64,000 nt of DNA from Metaphire vulgaris (GCA_018105865.1 CM030851.1:2495868-2559867), one strand, 5' to 3'. Counted from the stretch's first letter, positions 46,635 to 60,001 are shown. The notes: generated by a model not told the origin, from the letters alone. A program made the numbers and translations.

Positions 46635-49390
46635 TCTATATATATAATTCTCGATGTCTGTCTGTCCGACGGCAACACGGCGGGTATTGCAAGACGCTGT
46701 TGTCATTGACAACCAAATATTGTTTAATCAAAACGGAGCGTTTAACGAAGCGTCTTAATTGCAGCTTAAACCCCCGTCCCCCCTTCCCTCACCCCATCCC
46801 TCTCCCTAATCGCCCAGGCCCAACCCATTCCCGCCCCAAACCCCCTTTTCCTTCCCCTATCCCCATCTCCTTCCCTCTCCCCATCCCCTCCCAATCGCCC
46901 CCCCAAACCTCCGTTCCCCTTCCGTCTCCCCAACCCTTTTTCCTCTCCCCATCCCTCTCCCAATCGCCCCCTCCAAACCCCCGTTCTCCTTCCGTCTCCC
47001 CAACCCTTTCCCTCTCCCCAACCCTCTCCCAATCGCCCCTGGCCCCAACCCATTCGGGCCCAGGCCCCAAACCCCCGTTCCCCCTTTCCTCTCCCATCTC
47101 TTTTCCCTCTCCTCATCATCCTCTCCCAATCACCCCTGGCCCCAACACATTCCGGCCCCTGGCCCCAAACCCCGTTTCCCTTCCCCTCTCCCCATCCCTT
47201 TTCCCTCTCCCCATCCTCTCCCAATCGCCTCGGGCCCAACCCATTCCAGCCCCAACCCATTCCCGCCCCGGCCCTAAACCCCCGTTCCCCTTCCCTCTCC
47301 TTATCCCCTTCCAACTACCCATCCTTCTCCCAATCGCCCAGGCCCCAACCCATCAGCGCTCCGCCCTACCCCACCGGCCCCAAACCCCGTTTCCAAACCT
47401 ACACAACGCTGCTCCGAAAACCCGTACAACCCACCTTCCTCCTCCCAAACCTCCCTTCCCTCTCCCAATGCCCTGCCCCCCATTATATATCTTATTATAT
47501 AATTCTCGATGTCCGTCTGTCGCGTCTGTCCGTCCGCAACACGGCGGGTATTGCAAGACGCTGTTGTCATTGACAACCAAATATTGTTTAATCAAACCGG
47601 AGCGTTTAACGAAGCGTCTTAATTGCAGCAAACCCCGTCCCTCTTCCTTCACCCCTCCCTTTCCCAATCGCCCCTGCCCCAACCCATTCCCGCCCCCGGC
47701 CCCAAACCCCATTTTCCTTCCCTATCCCCATCTCCTTCCCTCTCCCCTCCCCCTCCCAATCGCCCCCAAACTCCCGTTCTCCTTCCGTCTCCCCAACCCT
47801 TTTCCCTCTCCACATCCCTCTCTCAATCGCCCCCCAAACCCCCGTTCCTCTTCCGTCTCCCCAACCCTTTTCCCTCTCCCCATCCCTCTTCCAATCGCCT
47901 TGGCCCCAACCCATTCCGGCCCAGGCCCCAAACCCCCGTTCCCCTTTTCTCTCCCCATCTCTTTTCCCTCTCCGCATCCCTCTCCCAATCACCCCAGCCC
48001 CAACACATTCCGGCCCCAAACACCCGTTCCCCTTCTCTCTCCCCATCCCTTTTTCCCTCTCCCCATCCCTCTCCCAATCGCCTCGGGCCCAACCCATTCC
48101 AGCCCCAACCCATTCCAGCCTCGGCCCTAAACCCCCGTTCCCCTTCCCTCTCCCTATCCCCTTCCAACTACCCATCCCTCTCCCAATCGCCCAGGCCCCA
48201 ACCCATCAGCGCTCCGCCCTACCCCACCGGCCCCAAACCCCGTTTCCAAACATACACAACGCTGCTCCGAAAACCCGTACAACCCACCTTCCTCCTCCCA
48301 AACCTCCCTTCCCTCTCCCAATGCCCTGCCCCCCATTATTATATATTTATTTATTCATTTCTAGCCTCAATACCTATTTTTTATATTTAACCCTTCAAGT
48401 GGGGATTAAATTTTCAGACGTCGTCACCGTACTGGGGATTTAATTTTTGGAAAAGCGTTCTCAGAAATGATTGCTGTAACGTTTTAAATTTACTATATCT
48501 CAGGCTATGTAGGAGCTAAAAAGATGAGGTTTGCACCATTGTTTAGATTGTTTATTCCTCTTTCTAACCGTCCGTGCAAAACAAAAAAATGGGAGTAGAG
48601 TCCACTTTACGGCCTAAAATATCACCCTCTCCCCCCGACAAATGTTTAAAGCCCGCTAGCAAAATATTTTCAGCGGTAACCCCACTTTGGTCAGCGGCAA
48701 AGTTCTAAAGGGATGTCAGAGGAACAAAATAAACCAAAAAGTTTGAAAATCGGTTGACATTTGGCAAAGATCTATCAATTCTAACCCGATGACCCCAAAG
48801 TTTGAACATAAGTATTATAGCGAATTTCGCGAAAGTTTTGAATTCTGAGAAAGTTTCCAAATTTTTTTGAATTTGCTATATCACAGGCTATATAAGAGCT
48901 AAGAAGATGAGGTTTGCACCATTGTTTAGATTTTTTATTCCTCTTTCTACCCCTCCGTGCAAAACAAAAAAGTCCAGCGTTCACGAGGTTTGCGACAATC
49001 AAGTGAGAATGAGTAACAGGCTGTTGCTCGGCTTGAAAAAGCAGCACAGCAAACAAGAGAATCAAGCACTGCATGTCGTTCGACACTGCCAAATCATTAC
49101 ACTAACGTTGACTATCAAGTTTCAGAAAATTCATGCGAATGGGCGTTAACTCGGTTGAAGGAAAAGGCGGCGAGTTAAGGACAATTAATTGCGCAAAATG
49201 CTATTGCATTTGCGCAAAATCGGGTGGTAAAACAGCCAATCTCCCCCGTCATAAAATGCTATTGCATTTGCGCAAAATCGGGTGGTAGAACAGCCAATCT
49301 CCCCCGTCATAAAATGCTATTGCATTTGCGCAAAATCGGGTGGTAGAACAGCCAATCTCCCCCGTCATTTTTGACGGGTAAACACCTAGT
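46635..49390 (+). mobile_element. Helitron-like element, tandem units, non-autonomous
   Basis: Starts TCTATATATATAATTC. Ends CTAGT at 49386-49390, preceded by a perfect 7-bp hairpin (CCCGTCA, TTTT, TGACGGG) 7 bases upstream. It is inserted between A and T, which is the canonical Helitron pattern. Two head units, 46635 and 47490, share about 850 bases: TTCTCGATGTCTGTCTGTCC, a GCAAGACGCTGTTGTCATTG block, then a long C-rich tract. Internal direct repeats occur at 48491/48876, and three 58-bp units at 49195-49368. No Rep/helicase gene is present. Confidence 0.75.
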
Positions 49391-49524
49391 ATGTATATAA
49401 ATTCGTAATGTCTGTCTGTCCAGTAACAACGTCTTCATTGGTCGAGGCGCTGTTGTTATTTTATCGTTATGTGTTTCTATGTCATAATTTGCATTTAACA
49501 CTTAATCTTAAAGTGTACAAAATT

Positions 49525-52500
49525 CTAATCATTTTCCAAATGCATTGAACCAATCGCAAACATTTTGACCTTGTCGCCGTTCGACCCATTAATGTCGGTG
49601 TAGCAGTGTTGATCGTTCGATGAATCCACGTCCACTGGTTCGTAGATATCGTCGACATTTGACGGCGGTCTTTCTTCATTCGCTCTGACTTTTGTCATGT
49701 CCAGAAAGGAGGCGTCAGCAGGTAGCTGTAAACAGCAAAACTAATACTAAGGTATGTTGTCTTCGATCAGAATAATTGAAACAAAAGCTATTCAGTGCAA
49801 TTTATATTTGCCAAACCACCATTAATAAAGCGTTCACCAATTGAAGCAATTATCTAACTTAATAACTGAAATAAAATGCTTTCAATGAAAAATGCCATTG
49901 GGTGCGTTGAAACGGCTTCTAATAAGATGAAGGCAGACAGCAACATAAGCCGAATTACCTAGGACGTAGTAATAACAACAACTAGATATCAGAGATTCAA
50001 TTGATAAACCGTACACGTTTTTTGGCTCTTGGTAAATCACCTTTTTTCTCAATTTTGATGGAAGCAATGTCAAACACAGAGAGAGAGAGAGAGATTTTGG
50101 TTCTAACTATATTCGAGGATTTGTATGAGTCACAGACGAATAGGATCGAACCGGGACTTTATACTCTATAGAGCTACAGTGTTGAATCTAGGCCTACCTT
50201 TGGAGGTTTGGCAGGTTTTCGGCGTTGTCCTGATGCTTTCACGAGGTAGACAATCAAAATTACGATTAAGGCGACAACAGCGATTCCCAGCAGAAAGGCT
50301 AAAACGATGACGGCAACGGAAGGAGACTGCTTATCTTCTGTGTCGCTTGGAGGCAAAATTCCAGTCCTTGACACTTTAATTCCCTTAACCCTATCAGAGT
50401 AGTAATTGTACTTCTCATAAATGCCACTGTATACAGTTACATCGATAACCAGATAGTCAATTCCATTTGAAATGTTATTCACTACAATCTGATTGCTCGT
50501 GTACTTGGTAGAGTTGGAGACGCACTGCCCTGAAAACTCAGAGCAACACTGAGCGTAGATCTGCGATATGTTTTCTGCGTTCTCTCCCAATTCAACCATG
50601 AAGTTAATGATCGCTCGAGTTCCGACGATTGAGATCATCTGAGGTGATACGCTGAGCTTCGGTTGACTTCTGGTTCTAACTTTCATTTCAACGACTTCAC
50701 TTGATCCGAAGCTGTTCACTGACCAGACGCTTACGATGTAGTTGGTCAGCGGTTGAATGTTATTGGTGAATATATTCGTGTACGTTGCATTGAAGCTTTC
50801 GTAGTAAAAGGAACTGCTGAGGGTCTGAACTTCCGCGTTGGTGTCGCTGAGTCTTAAACGCATGGTGACTATCTGTTGTCCTGCAACTGTATTCGACCCC
50901 ATCACATTCCATTGAAAACTCACGGCGCAATGAGAAACGTAGTTGAGCTTTATATTAGACGGTGCGTCTGGTGGACCTATGGTGAAGCAATAAAAAATCA
51001 TGATAATAATTATCATACAACTTACAACGATTTGAAGATGGGATCTATGTATTAGAAATATCGAAAATCCTAATCTACAGAACTGACTTTAATTAAATCA
51101 AAGCTCAAGGTCTACTCTTGGCGCTAAACGATCCACGACGAAGTAATGTCCTCCGCTCCAAATAGGCGGGCAAGGTCTCAACAGTCGGATCCGGATTCGC
51201 GAGAATCTCAAAACTGGTAAAGCCCAGAATACCTCTCCCTCTGTTGAGTCTCTTCTCTCTCTCACTCTCACTCTCTCTCCCGACTACAGTAATGGTCATT
51301 GTTGGGGCTGAGTCCCCTCAATCTGGGGTAATACTAGATTCAGAACTTGAAATTTGAAGAAATTTGCAGCCTATATGACAGCTAATCGTCACCATCACCT
51401 CACTAGATAAAAGTTTCTTAATGCTTCTTAAAGAATCTCACAATTAGTCATTGCCTCATTAGAGGGGCCCCAGCCACAGCTCCTTTTGCGAATGCCCTAA
51501 TACACACCTAGACAGATACGTACGTCCAATTTAATCCGATTAAGGGACTTGGGGGAGCGTCGTGAGCTCCCCAGGGACCCTGTCGCAGACGTTAGGAATA
51601 CTATTACAGTTCTTCTCCTTGGCTAATGTTTTTCTTCCGAAGCCAACGATTGGCTTCGAAAGTGAGTGGGATCCATAGGATTCATTCATCTGCTTTGGAT
51701 CGTTTAATTCCTCGAATCGAGTACTGAGGGGATGCGCCACATGAAGGCAGATCCAGTGCACCCAGTAATCAACTAAGCACCCTTAAACATTCCCCCGCAA
51801 AAAATTATCTGCAAATTTGCTCCAAAGGTCACGATTTAAGTTTAGTGTTAATGCTCTAAATATTTGGCGGTTAACGATTATTGGCATAACCACAACAGTG
51901 CATCAGAGTCATGCCCCTATCAGGCCTGGACTGGTTGCCAGGTTAGTGTAAAAACTATGAAAGAGTGTTATCTTTGATGAATAATGTTTATGGGACGAAT
52001 GAAAGGATATACTGTAGAGCTCGTCTCGGCTTTGAATCTTCTAGTTCTGTCTGCAAGACATTTAGCCGACATCAGACATCAGGAAGGCAAAGAAGGTCAC
52101 ACACACACAAACACAACAACACAAACAAACAAACACACAGTGACGACGGACATGAAGCAACGCGACGCGTTAGGCTTCGATTTTAACCTTTATTCATTCG
52201 TGGTATGATATTTATCAAGGTCAGTGAACCCAGTTACTGTCTGTGTTTCGTCCCCATTGACTGTTTATTCAGTTCAAAATTCTGCTGAGATGCGCTGTCG
52301 AAGTCCGTTTACCTGGGGGGAGAACTTGAAATGTTGCTGTTGTTGAACCGAGAGCGTTAGTCAGTGTGATTGAATAGCTTCCATAGAATCCAGCTGAAGT
52401 GAAATTGAATCGAAGACTAGGAAAATAGAAGCCATAATTTGCCACTGAATCGAGAGGAAGATCTTGTGCCATTCCAGCTGAATTGACAAACGTCCAGTTG

Positions 52501-52632
52501 GTAATCGGTGTGATTGGTGGATTGGCCTGAAAGCTGAGTGACAAGGCGACCGTATTGCCAACGATGGCGTTGGCTTTCTTGCTTGCTGGATTTAAACTGG
52601 ATATATAAGGTCGATCTGAAAAACCATTCGCA

Positions 52633-52670
<38 letters not shown>

Positions 52671-55600
52671 GACAATGAAATAATGATCCAAATGTATTTC
52701 ATATGAATTAGTTAATTTATAGAAACATGAACACATGTATATATGAATGCTTAGCATATTTTTACGAGTCCCTTTGGAAAGAAGTACCGACGGCCAAAAG
52801 AAGTATTATTATATAGGCCTATTATATGAAACATAAATCATTATATAATCCAATAATTAAAGACATGATGTGGAATATGACTCGTTTCTCAAAGAGGGAT
52901 GATTCCCCATTTGACCCACAAGATTCGATTAATTTTCATTTAATGGCTGATGTGCCGATATGCTGGAATAGGATTGATCATTGTAGACCACGATCAAAGA
53001 CAATTTAAATTGAAAATGAACGAGTAGCTGAGATCGGACGCTCTAAGGAACGAACAGATGGATAAGAGGTGAAGTAAAAGATGGTTGAAATTTCATACGG
53101 TAAGGAATAATAGATTTTCATATCCTTTCAATGTATACGTAACTTTATAGAGAGAATTGCGTCTGCGTGTATTCATTGCGTTCTCTATTCATTGTAGCAT
53201 TAGCACATCGTGTAGCTAATTCGCATCACCAACTAGTTTAGCATTTACAGACTAGATCAGTTCGTTTAGAATTTTGAGGAATAAAAAACTACACTCACAT
53301 CTCAATTGTAGAAGAGAGTATAAATAGTTCGAAGAATAATAATTATTCAAGGCGCCTTCTGATCCATAGCAGTAAATACTTTGATCGTCTGGATATCGAA
53401 CTGAGCTGATGAGAAGTGTCCTGCCGTTGTTCTTAATTGCGTATCCAGGAAGCAAATCTCCATTGGAAAGCATGGCAGTGCCACTGGAGATATTCTGGAA
53501 TCGGTATTTCCCATTGCCCCATGTATAATAGATATCCGGTCTATAAGATGCAGGTAGCGAGGTGGACGCCAGATTGCACGTGAGTTCGACGGTGTCTCCC
53601 TCAGTCGCTGGATTTGCTCCAAATGTGATATTCACTGACCCCTGGATGGAACCTGTAAGAACTAGCCTCAGTTTAAAGATGTGTGATTTCCCAGCAGCTA
53701 CCACTCACCACAGAGTTGCGTGAACTATGATCGTTAATTCAAAATAGCATTAAAATTCAGTCATGGGCGTCCATACAAATTTTTCCAGGAGGGCAAAAAC
53801 ACAATGGTCACGGTTACAGCACATCAGTGGCGTAGCCAGGATTTCCAGAAGGGCGGTTTTGATTTTAACCAATAAATTAAAAATTAAATTAGATTATTAC
53901 ATTTTTTGTCATTTGCACAAATTTTATGCTTGAATAATTATTCAACATATTTCTGTTCAAGTATACAGTTATTCATGGTTTATACTATAGTTAAGCTGTC
54001 TACTTAAATACTTTTAATATACATTATATATGTACTAACTACATTGTATACAATCAATATGATTATATGTACTTTCTGTGGTTACTTTCATCCAATAAAC
54101 TAAACCACTTCCTGCTTGATCCCTAGATAACTCCTAATTTCCATCTTTTATATGTCGTGTAGCTATAAACTTTGAGGTTGGCCAATTTTACGGGATACAA
54201 ATCCCTTAGGCCAACCATTTTTCTCGACTGATTTCTGTATTTTTTATGTCTGCGAATTATATTATTGACTATATAAACGTATATAATGCTTTTTCTATAA
54301 GACCTAGATCTACTTTATATTCTCATTAATTAATATTATTACTAGATTATTACATTTTTTGTCATTTGCACAAATTTTATGTTGGAAAAATTATTCAACA
54401 TATTTCTGTTCAGGTATACAGTTATTCATGGTTTATACTATAGTTAAGCTGTCTACTCTTGAAATGTTGAGAAAATAAATTTGATTTGATTTGAACCATA
54501 GCCAACTTCGAAAAAAATCATGACAAGCAAAAACGTAGGTTATCCTCATCTTCCTTCTTATATTTTCCTTCGCAGATGGTGCAAGCAAAAAAGGTCTTTG
54601 CCTTACTCTTTATATCTTGGCTACGCCATTGCATCACATACATTTTTCCAGGAGGGGCAAAAGACATTTTAACACAATGGATACGGCTAGTATTTTTTCA
54701 ATGTGAAATATTGGTATTTGCATTTTATAGTGGGGAGGGGCAAGTGCCGCCTCTTGGTCCAATGTGCGGGCGCCCATGAATTAGTAATAATATATATAAT
54801 AATATAACAAGGTTTAAAGTGGTTCAGTAGGGACTGTCCTGTGTGAGAACCATGAATTAAGTTCTTGCAGACTCTTTAACCTATAGCTACCGTAATTATG
54901 ACGAAGTTGCTATAAAAATATACAGTTGTAGTGATTTTTATTTTCATGGTATCTATGAACTTATTTGTGTCCGATTATTTCGCATTTCTACAACACATGC
55001 AAATTAGCAGCCAATCAGCAGCAACTGCAGATCAAATAGCTACAAGAATATGCAAAGAATCGACTAATTGGGCCTATGTGTGACTCAATTCTGTGAGACA
55101 TCACACACTTTATGTATTTAGTTCTTCAATATTGTCAGAATGATTTCATGTTGGGCTAAATGTTTAGAAAAAGGGGCGGAGAATTGAGAGGGTTAGGGCG
55201 GAAGGGCCATCTTCCGTTTCCGGTTGTTTTGTTTCTTCTGGTTGGTTCTCGGTGTAGTTGGCCTGCTACTGGACTTTATTTTATAAATTGATTTTAAATA
55301 TACAATATAATTCAGTCGAAAGTTGTGACTTGTGGAATTATAGAGTTAGTGAGTTAGAGGTAAGAGTAGTGAGTTGAGAAACACTCTCACAAATATGCCA
55401 TCATATGACGAGATTCTAAATGAGACTTCTAGTTATTTTCCTACCATATACGAAGAGACAAGCAGTGGTGTCAACGTATGTAGACTTATCAGTTTTAACC
55501 AGCAGAGAGTAATTTCCAGCGTCCCGCAATTGGATGTTGGTGATGACGAGACTGATCACGCCGTTCACTTTGCTGGAGCTTGCACTGTCACTCAACGGCG

Positions 55601-56242
55601 TCTGTGACCCCGTAGTCTGGTTGTAGACATTGTAACTTACGATTGTTTCGTCCAACGTCCATTGAAATGTAGATGTTTGCCATTGAGACACTCGTTGCAG
55701 TCCGCTGAAGGAAATGATTCCTTAAATGTAAAGTCCGAGAGTCAACTGACAGAATTTCGTCTAATCGATGCAGTGTCTTAGATGAGAACAGTAAACAAGT
55801 GCAAATTTTATTTTTAAAACTGTTTCTATCTTCAAGGTGCTGTAATTTGTCATTTCTGCCCAGTGGCGGCTCCACATGGTGGGCACGGAGGCCCGTGCCC
55901 CTATTGAGTGCCTGGCCTCCCAGTGCCTCCTGTTGGGACCCTGTACTTAATACTACATAACTAACAACAAATGGTTGGCTCCCATGATTAGAAGTTGCCA
56001 ACCCAACGGCCCCCCACTTGCCAAATCCTGGAGCCGCCACTGTTTCTGCCTCTCTTTTACTATGAAGAGTAATTTATAAAGTACTTTCTACGACTTCATA
56101 TGACGAATCAGTCAGTGCCTAATTAATATGAGATTGCCCAACTGTATTGGCAGTTTAAGCGTTCAAATGGAATCGTACCTGCGCTAGAATTAGTTATGTG
56201 GACGATTAGAAACAGGAGAACTGCAAATAACGCCATCTCCAT
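49525..56242 (-). CDS. Gene B: Ig-Ig-Ig-FN3-FN3 transmembrane receptor
   Basis: Six minus-strand exons, 56242-56179, 55720-55445, 53652-53299, 52615-52313, 50976-50198 and 49725-49525, predict 658 residues with the same phases as gene A. Three exons have identical lengths in A and B (64, 276, 303). Signal peptide 1-21. Ig1 has RDAGNYSLLV, with Leu for Cys. Ig2 has LTCNL and YCYG. Ig3 has no cysteine pair. Two FN3-like domains follow, then a very short stalk (SDTEDKQ) and a TM helix. The tail is longer than in A: ERPPSNVDDIYEPVDV is followed by QHCYTDI and about 25 more residues. YEPV and YTDI are possible SH2-docking tyrosines but do not fit a strict ITIM or ITAM. It is convergent with gene A and tandem with gene C. 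Confidence 0.87.
52636..52668. repeat. (TA)n microsatellite
   Basis: Lies 20 bases upstream of the third Ig exon of gene B, in the polypyrimidine or branch region of that intron. Confidence 0.9.
53825..54631. mobile_element. hAT-type element, CAGTGGCGTAGCC ends, in intron of gene B
   Basis: Ends CAGTGGCGTAGCCAGGAT and ATCTTGGCTACGCCATTG. Flanks CAGCACAT and CATCACAT (7 of 8). A direct repeat of about 115 bases lies inside (53890-54004 and 54343-54457). It appears nested in a further element with GGGCGTCCAT and GGGCGCCCATG ends (about 53764-54778). Confidence 0.8.
55861..56042. mobile_element. hAT MITE, CAGTGGCGGCTC family, in intron 1 of gene B
   Basis: Ends CAGTGGCGGCTC and GAGCCGCCACTG, with a perfect 8-bp duplication TTTCTGCC. 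Confidence 0.95.
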
Positions 56243-56545
56243 TGAAGATCACTGGTGCTTCGGTTAGAACTACGTCTCAACCAGTCTCATGACTCTAATC
56301 GCTATTCAGAAAAGATCCCGAGAATTATAATGCGTCTTCGCGTGTTTACATTCAGCCGTTACGAATGCTCTTCTCATGCGTCGCATAGCAACACAATTGG
56401 GCTGTAACTTCCTAGTTGACAATGAACAGTATTGGCAGTTTCTATGACGCACAAGGCTTATGTATTGAGACTAAAATGTAGACGCCGGATAGGCCCTGCG
56501 CATTGCCTAAGAATTCTCCAAAGACAACATAAAATAGGCTTCTGG
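56243..56545 (-). promoter_or_regulatory. Gene B upstream region, conserved with gene A
   Basis: The minus strand shares with 34905-35172 the blocks TTGTCTTTGGAGAATT, CTTGTGC, ATAGAAACTG, CGACGCATGA, CTTTTCTGAATAGC and CGAAGCACCAGTGATCTTC, in the same order. The TATA-like sequence TTATAATT at 56330-56323 is weaker than gene A's TATATAA. Conservation may be recent duplication rather than constraint. Confidence 0.6.
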
Positions 56546-56555
56546 TCTTTCTCAG

Positions 56556-56668
56556 CAGTGCTGGACGCGATTTGAAAATCAAATGATTTGAAATCACGAT
56601 TTTAAATCCAATGTATGATTTGCGATTTTGATTTGAAATCGTTTTAGAAATGATTGTATCCAACATCG
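56556..56668. mobile_element. 113-bp MITE inserted just upstream of gene B
   Basis: Starts CAGTGCTGGAC, ends ATCCAACATCG, and is flanked by a perfect 8-bp duplication TTTCTCAG. The inside is made of ATTTGAAATC palindromes. The matching region of gene A has no insertion. Confidence 0.85.
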
Positions 56669-57204
56669 TTTCTCAGTCGATTTTAAAATGAACCCTGAAT
56701 AGCACACAGTAGCACACCGGTTTAATGCCTAAATAAGTAATTTGGCGTTGCATGGTCGTCTTAGCATTTACAATTGGTCGATGTAACAACGAATTCTGTA
56801 GATCAGCTTAGACCAGTGTTTTATCCAGGCCTGTTAGGGGAGTTCCCCCGAACCTAACCACCCCCCCCCAAAAAAAAAAATCGGCATTGACAAAAAATGG
56901 TGGAGACAAGAAGAGTCATCACAGTTGTTTTTGCACAGGCTAACTTAGCCTCCTAAACCACATGAAACCCAAAGCCGTATCTAGGGTTTTTTATGCCTGG
57001 GGCAAGATTTATATTTTGCGCCCTAAATTACGGTGATGACCTTTTTTTAGTCGTCACAGAGTAGTTTACTTATCCATTTTCCGACTGATGACTTTTTTTT
57101 TATTCAGCACAGCTATTTTTATTTATCTTTTAACCTCCAAAATTCGCCCCCAGCGGTCGGCACCCGGACTTGCCTCCCCTAGCTACGGCTCTGATGAAAT
57201 CACC

Positions 57205-57205
<1 letters not shown>

Positions 57206-57250
<45 letters not shown>
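57206..57250. repeat. (TTA)n microsatellite
   Basis: About 15 units between gene B and the L2-like LINE. Confidence 0.95.
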
Positions 57251-57252
<2 letters not shown>

Positions 57253-57289
57253 CATCAGATTACGCGTTTACTTCGCCAATTTCTTCATA

Positions 57290-57480
57290 TATATTTTACT
57301 TCCTTTATTCAGGAGCCAACTTCCGTTTTGCTTAGAAGTACAGTCAAGCTGTTGGCCGCTCTGCATGTTTGTCGTGACTGTCGAATGCTTCCTCAGAGGT
57401 TGTCTGTATTTTACTCGGAATGCTTCTCAATTGAGGTGCATCAGTAAACATCACCGCTCAACTGTTGAGTGCATGTATAC
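57290..57480 (-). pseudogene. Third copy of the VMFTDAP-type coding-like repeat
   Basis: The minus-strand frame reads AVMFTDAPQLRSIPSKIQ, then TTSEEAFDSHDKHAE, then a stop. It parallels 33615-33750. Flanking sequence has no gene. Confidence 0.4.
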
Positions 57481-57675
57481 AAAAAAATGTCACGAACAGA
57501 GTTTACGGCAAACGCCTAGAAAGACGACTCCTGCCCGCAGTGGCGTAGAGTATGAGGTCAGGTCGCACCCGGCGCAAAATTATAGGGGGTGTGCAATATT
57601 CCAAGTGTAAAACTGAAGATACCAAATAATACAAGTCGTAAGGCTTATAAGTCGTAATACAAGGCTGATATAATT

Positions 57676-58355
57676 ATGCCATTCGCAAGAGGAATTGTAA
57701 GTACTTTCGCGGAATCTATTATTGGTAGGCTTATTATTGGAATGTGGGAATACGATATGAGGATCTTTTTGGCTCGTCAATGTATTTTCGATACAAGTTA
57801 CAGACGCAATCCCTGTATCATAAATACAGCGGCCAATTTTCTTTTGCAATTCAGAGACATTCGACGAATTCGTGATGTTGTGTCCAAATCCGCTCTGATT
57901 CCTCTTGCTAACGCTCTTGTCAGCAATAGACTTGATTATTGCAATTCCCTTTACAATGGTATGACCAGATCTAATATGCAAAAGCTTCAAATGATTCAGA
58001 ATTCTATTGCCCGAGCCATTACAATAACTCGTAAGCATGATCATATTAAACATGTTCTTCAAAAGTTACACTGGCTGCAGGTTGAACAGAGAATTCTATT
58101 CAAAACTGGTCTCCTGGTTTTTAAAACGCTGCAATCTAGAAAACCTCAATATTTAAAATCTATGCTGAACCACCTGAAACATCGTCATTCAACAAGGTTT
58201 GCTGAGTCATTGTTAAATGTACCTAGAGCCAACACTGAAATTGGTAAGAGAGATTTTTCTATTTCTGGGCCAAAAATCTGAAACTCTCTCCAATTCATTG
58301 AGTATTTTCAGATTCAGACTTAAAACACATCTCTTTCAATTAGCTTTTCCTCCGT

Positions 58356-58356
<1 letters not shown>
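57676..58356 (+). mobile_element. L2/CR1-like LINE 3' fragment
   Basis: The open frame carries the typical C-terminus: FRDIRRIRDVVSKSALI, SNRLDYCNSLYNGM, LQMIQNSIARAI, HDHIKHVLQKLHWLQVEQRI, then FSISGPKI, with a stop where Trp is usual, and frame-broken NSL and DSDLKHISFN. It is 5'-truncated and its 3' end passes straight into the GATA array. Confidence 0.85.
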
Positions 58357-58908
<552 letters not shown>

Positions 58909-58910
58909 AA

Positions 58911-59310
<400 letters not shown>

Positions 59311-59884
59311 GTAGGGACAGTTCTAATACTGAAGGCTATCGATGAAGTGGATGGTAGGCGTAGACGTACTCTTGAATCCATTCGCAAAAAAAACAGATCG
59401 ATTCTGCGCCGCGTGACAAACTCTACCCAGAATTGTCATCATTTTAAGTCAATTGTGCGGCTAAATTCTGACTACGGTGGGAATTCGTTGGCTCTTAACC
59501 TCTTAACCGTGTATTTAACTGTAACTCAATGTAAAATGGACGGATATATCCGGGGTCCCCAGTTAAGGGGTTAAATACGGCCTATCTCAATATCGCTGCA
59601 TCTGTAAAATATGCATCAATAACAGCAGTAGCAGCAGCAACAACAATAATAATTATGTATAAATTCCTAAGGTCTGTCTGACACTATGTTCAGTAACGAT
59701 GTCTTCATTGGACCAGGCGCTGTTGTGATTTCATCGTTATGTGTTTATATATGTCAGAATTTGCATTTAACACGTAATTTAAAAGTTTTAAAATAATTGT
59801 CATTATTTTCCAAATGCATTGAACCAATCGCGATTATTTTGACATTGACGCCGTTGGACTCATTAAATGCGATGTAATAGTTTG

Positions 59885-60001
59885 CTAATCATTTGACGAA
59901 TCCACGTCCACTGGTTCATAGATATCGTCGACATTTGACTGCGGACTTTCTTCCTTCGCTCTGGCTCTTGTCATGTTCAGAAAGGATGCGTCAACAGAAA
60001 G
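59885..60001 (-). pseudogene. Orphaned tail exon of gene C
   Basis: A 39-codon frame aligned to gene B's last exon: DASFLNMTRARAKEESPQSN, VDDIYEPVDVDSSND, then TAG, ending earlier than in B. The splice acceptor AG just before it has become AA (TTTACAA versus TTTACAG in B), so it is probably no longer spliced. Confidence 0.75.

Larger units (their letters stand above)
46330..51780. repeat. Copy 1 of a segmental duplication (gene B side)
   Basis: This block, minus the Helitron at 46635-49390, aligns along its length with 59390-63990. Shared landmarks are TTCTGCGCCGCGTGA, AATATCGCTCCATCTGT, the tail and FN3 exons, the CT-rich tract at 51255, and TTCTTCCGAAGCCAACGATT near 51633. Confidence 0.8.

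Noticed and set aside
46700..48390. Long proline-rich open frames (up to 476 residues) and their Gly/Arg-rich mirrors
   Set aside because: They are the translation of the C-rich Helitron body, duplicated in tandem. Composition follows the nucleotide bias and there is no domain or splice context.
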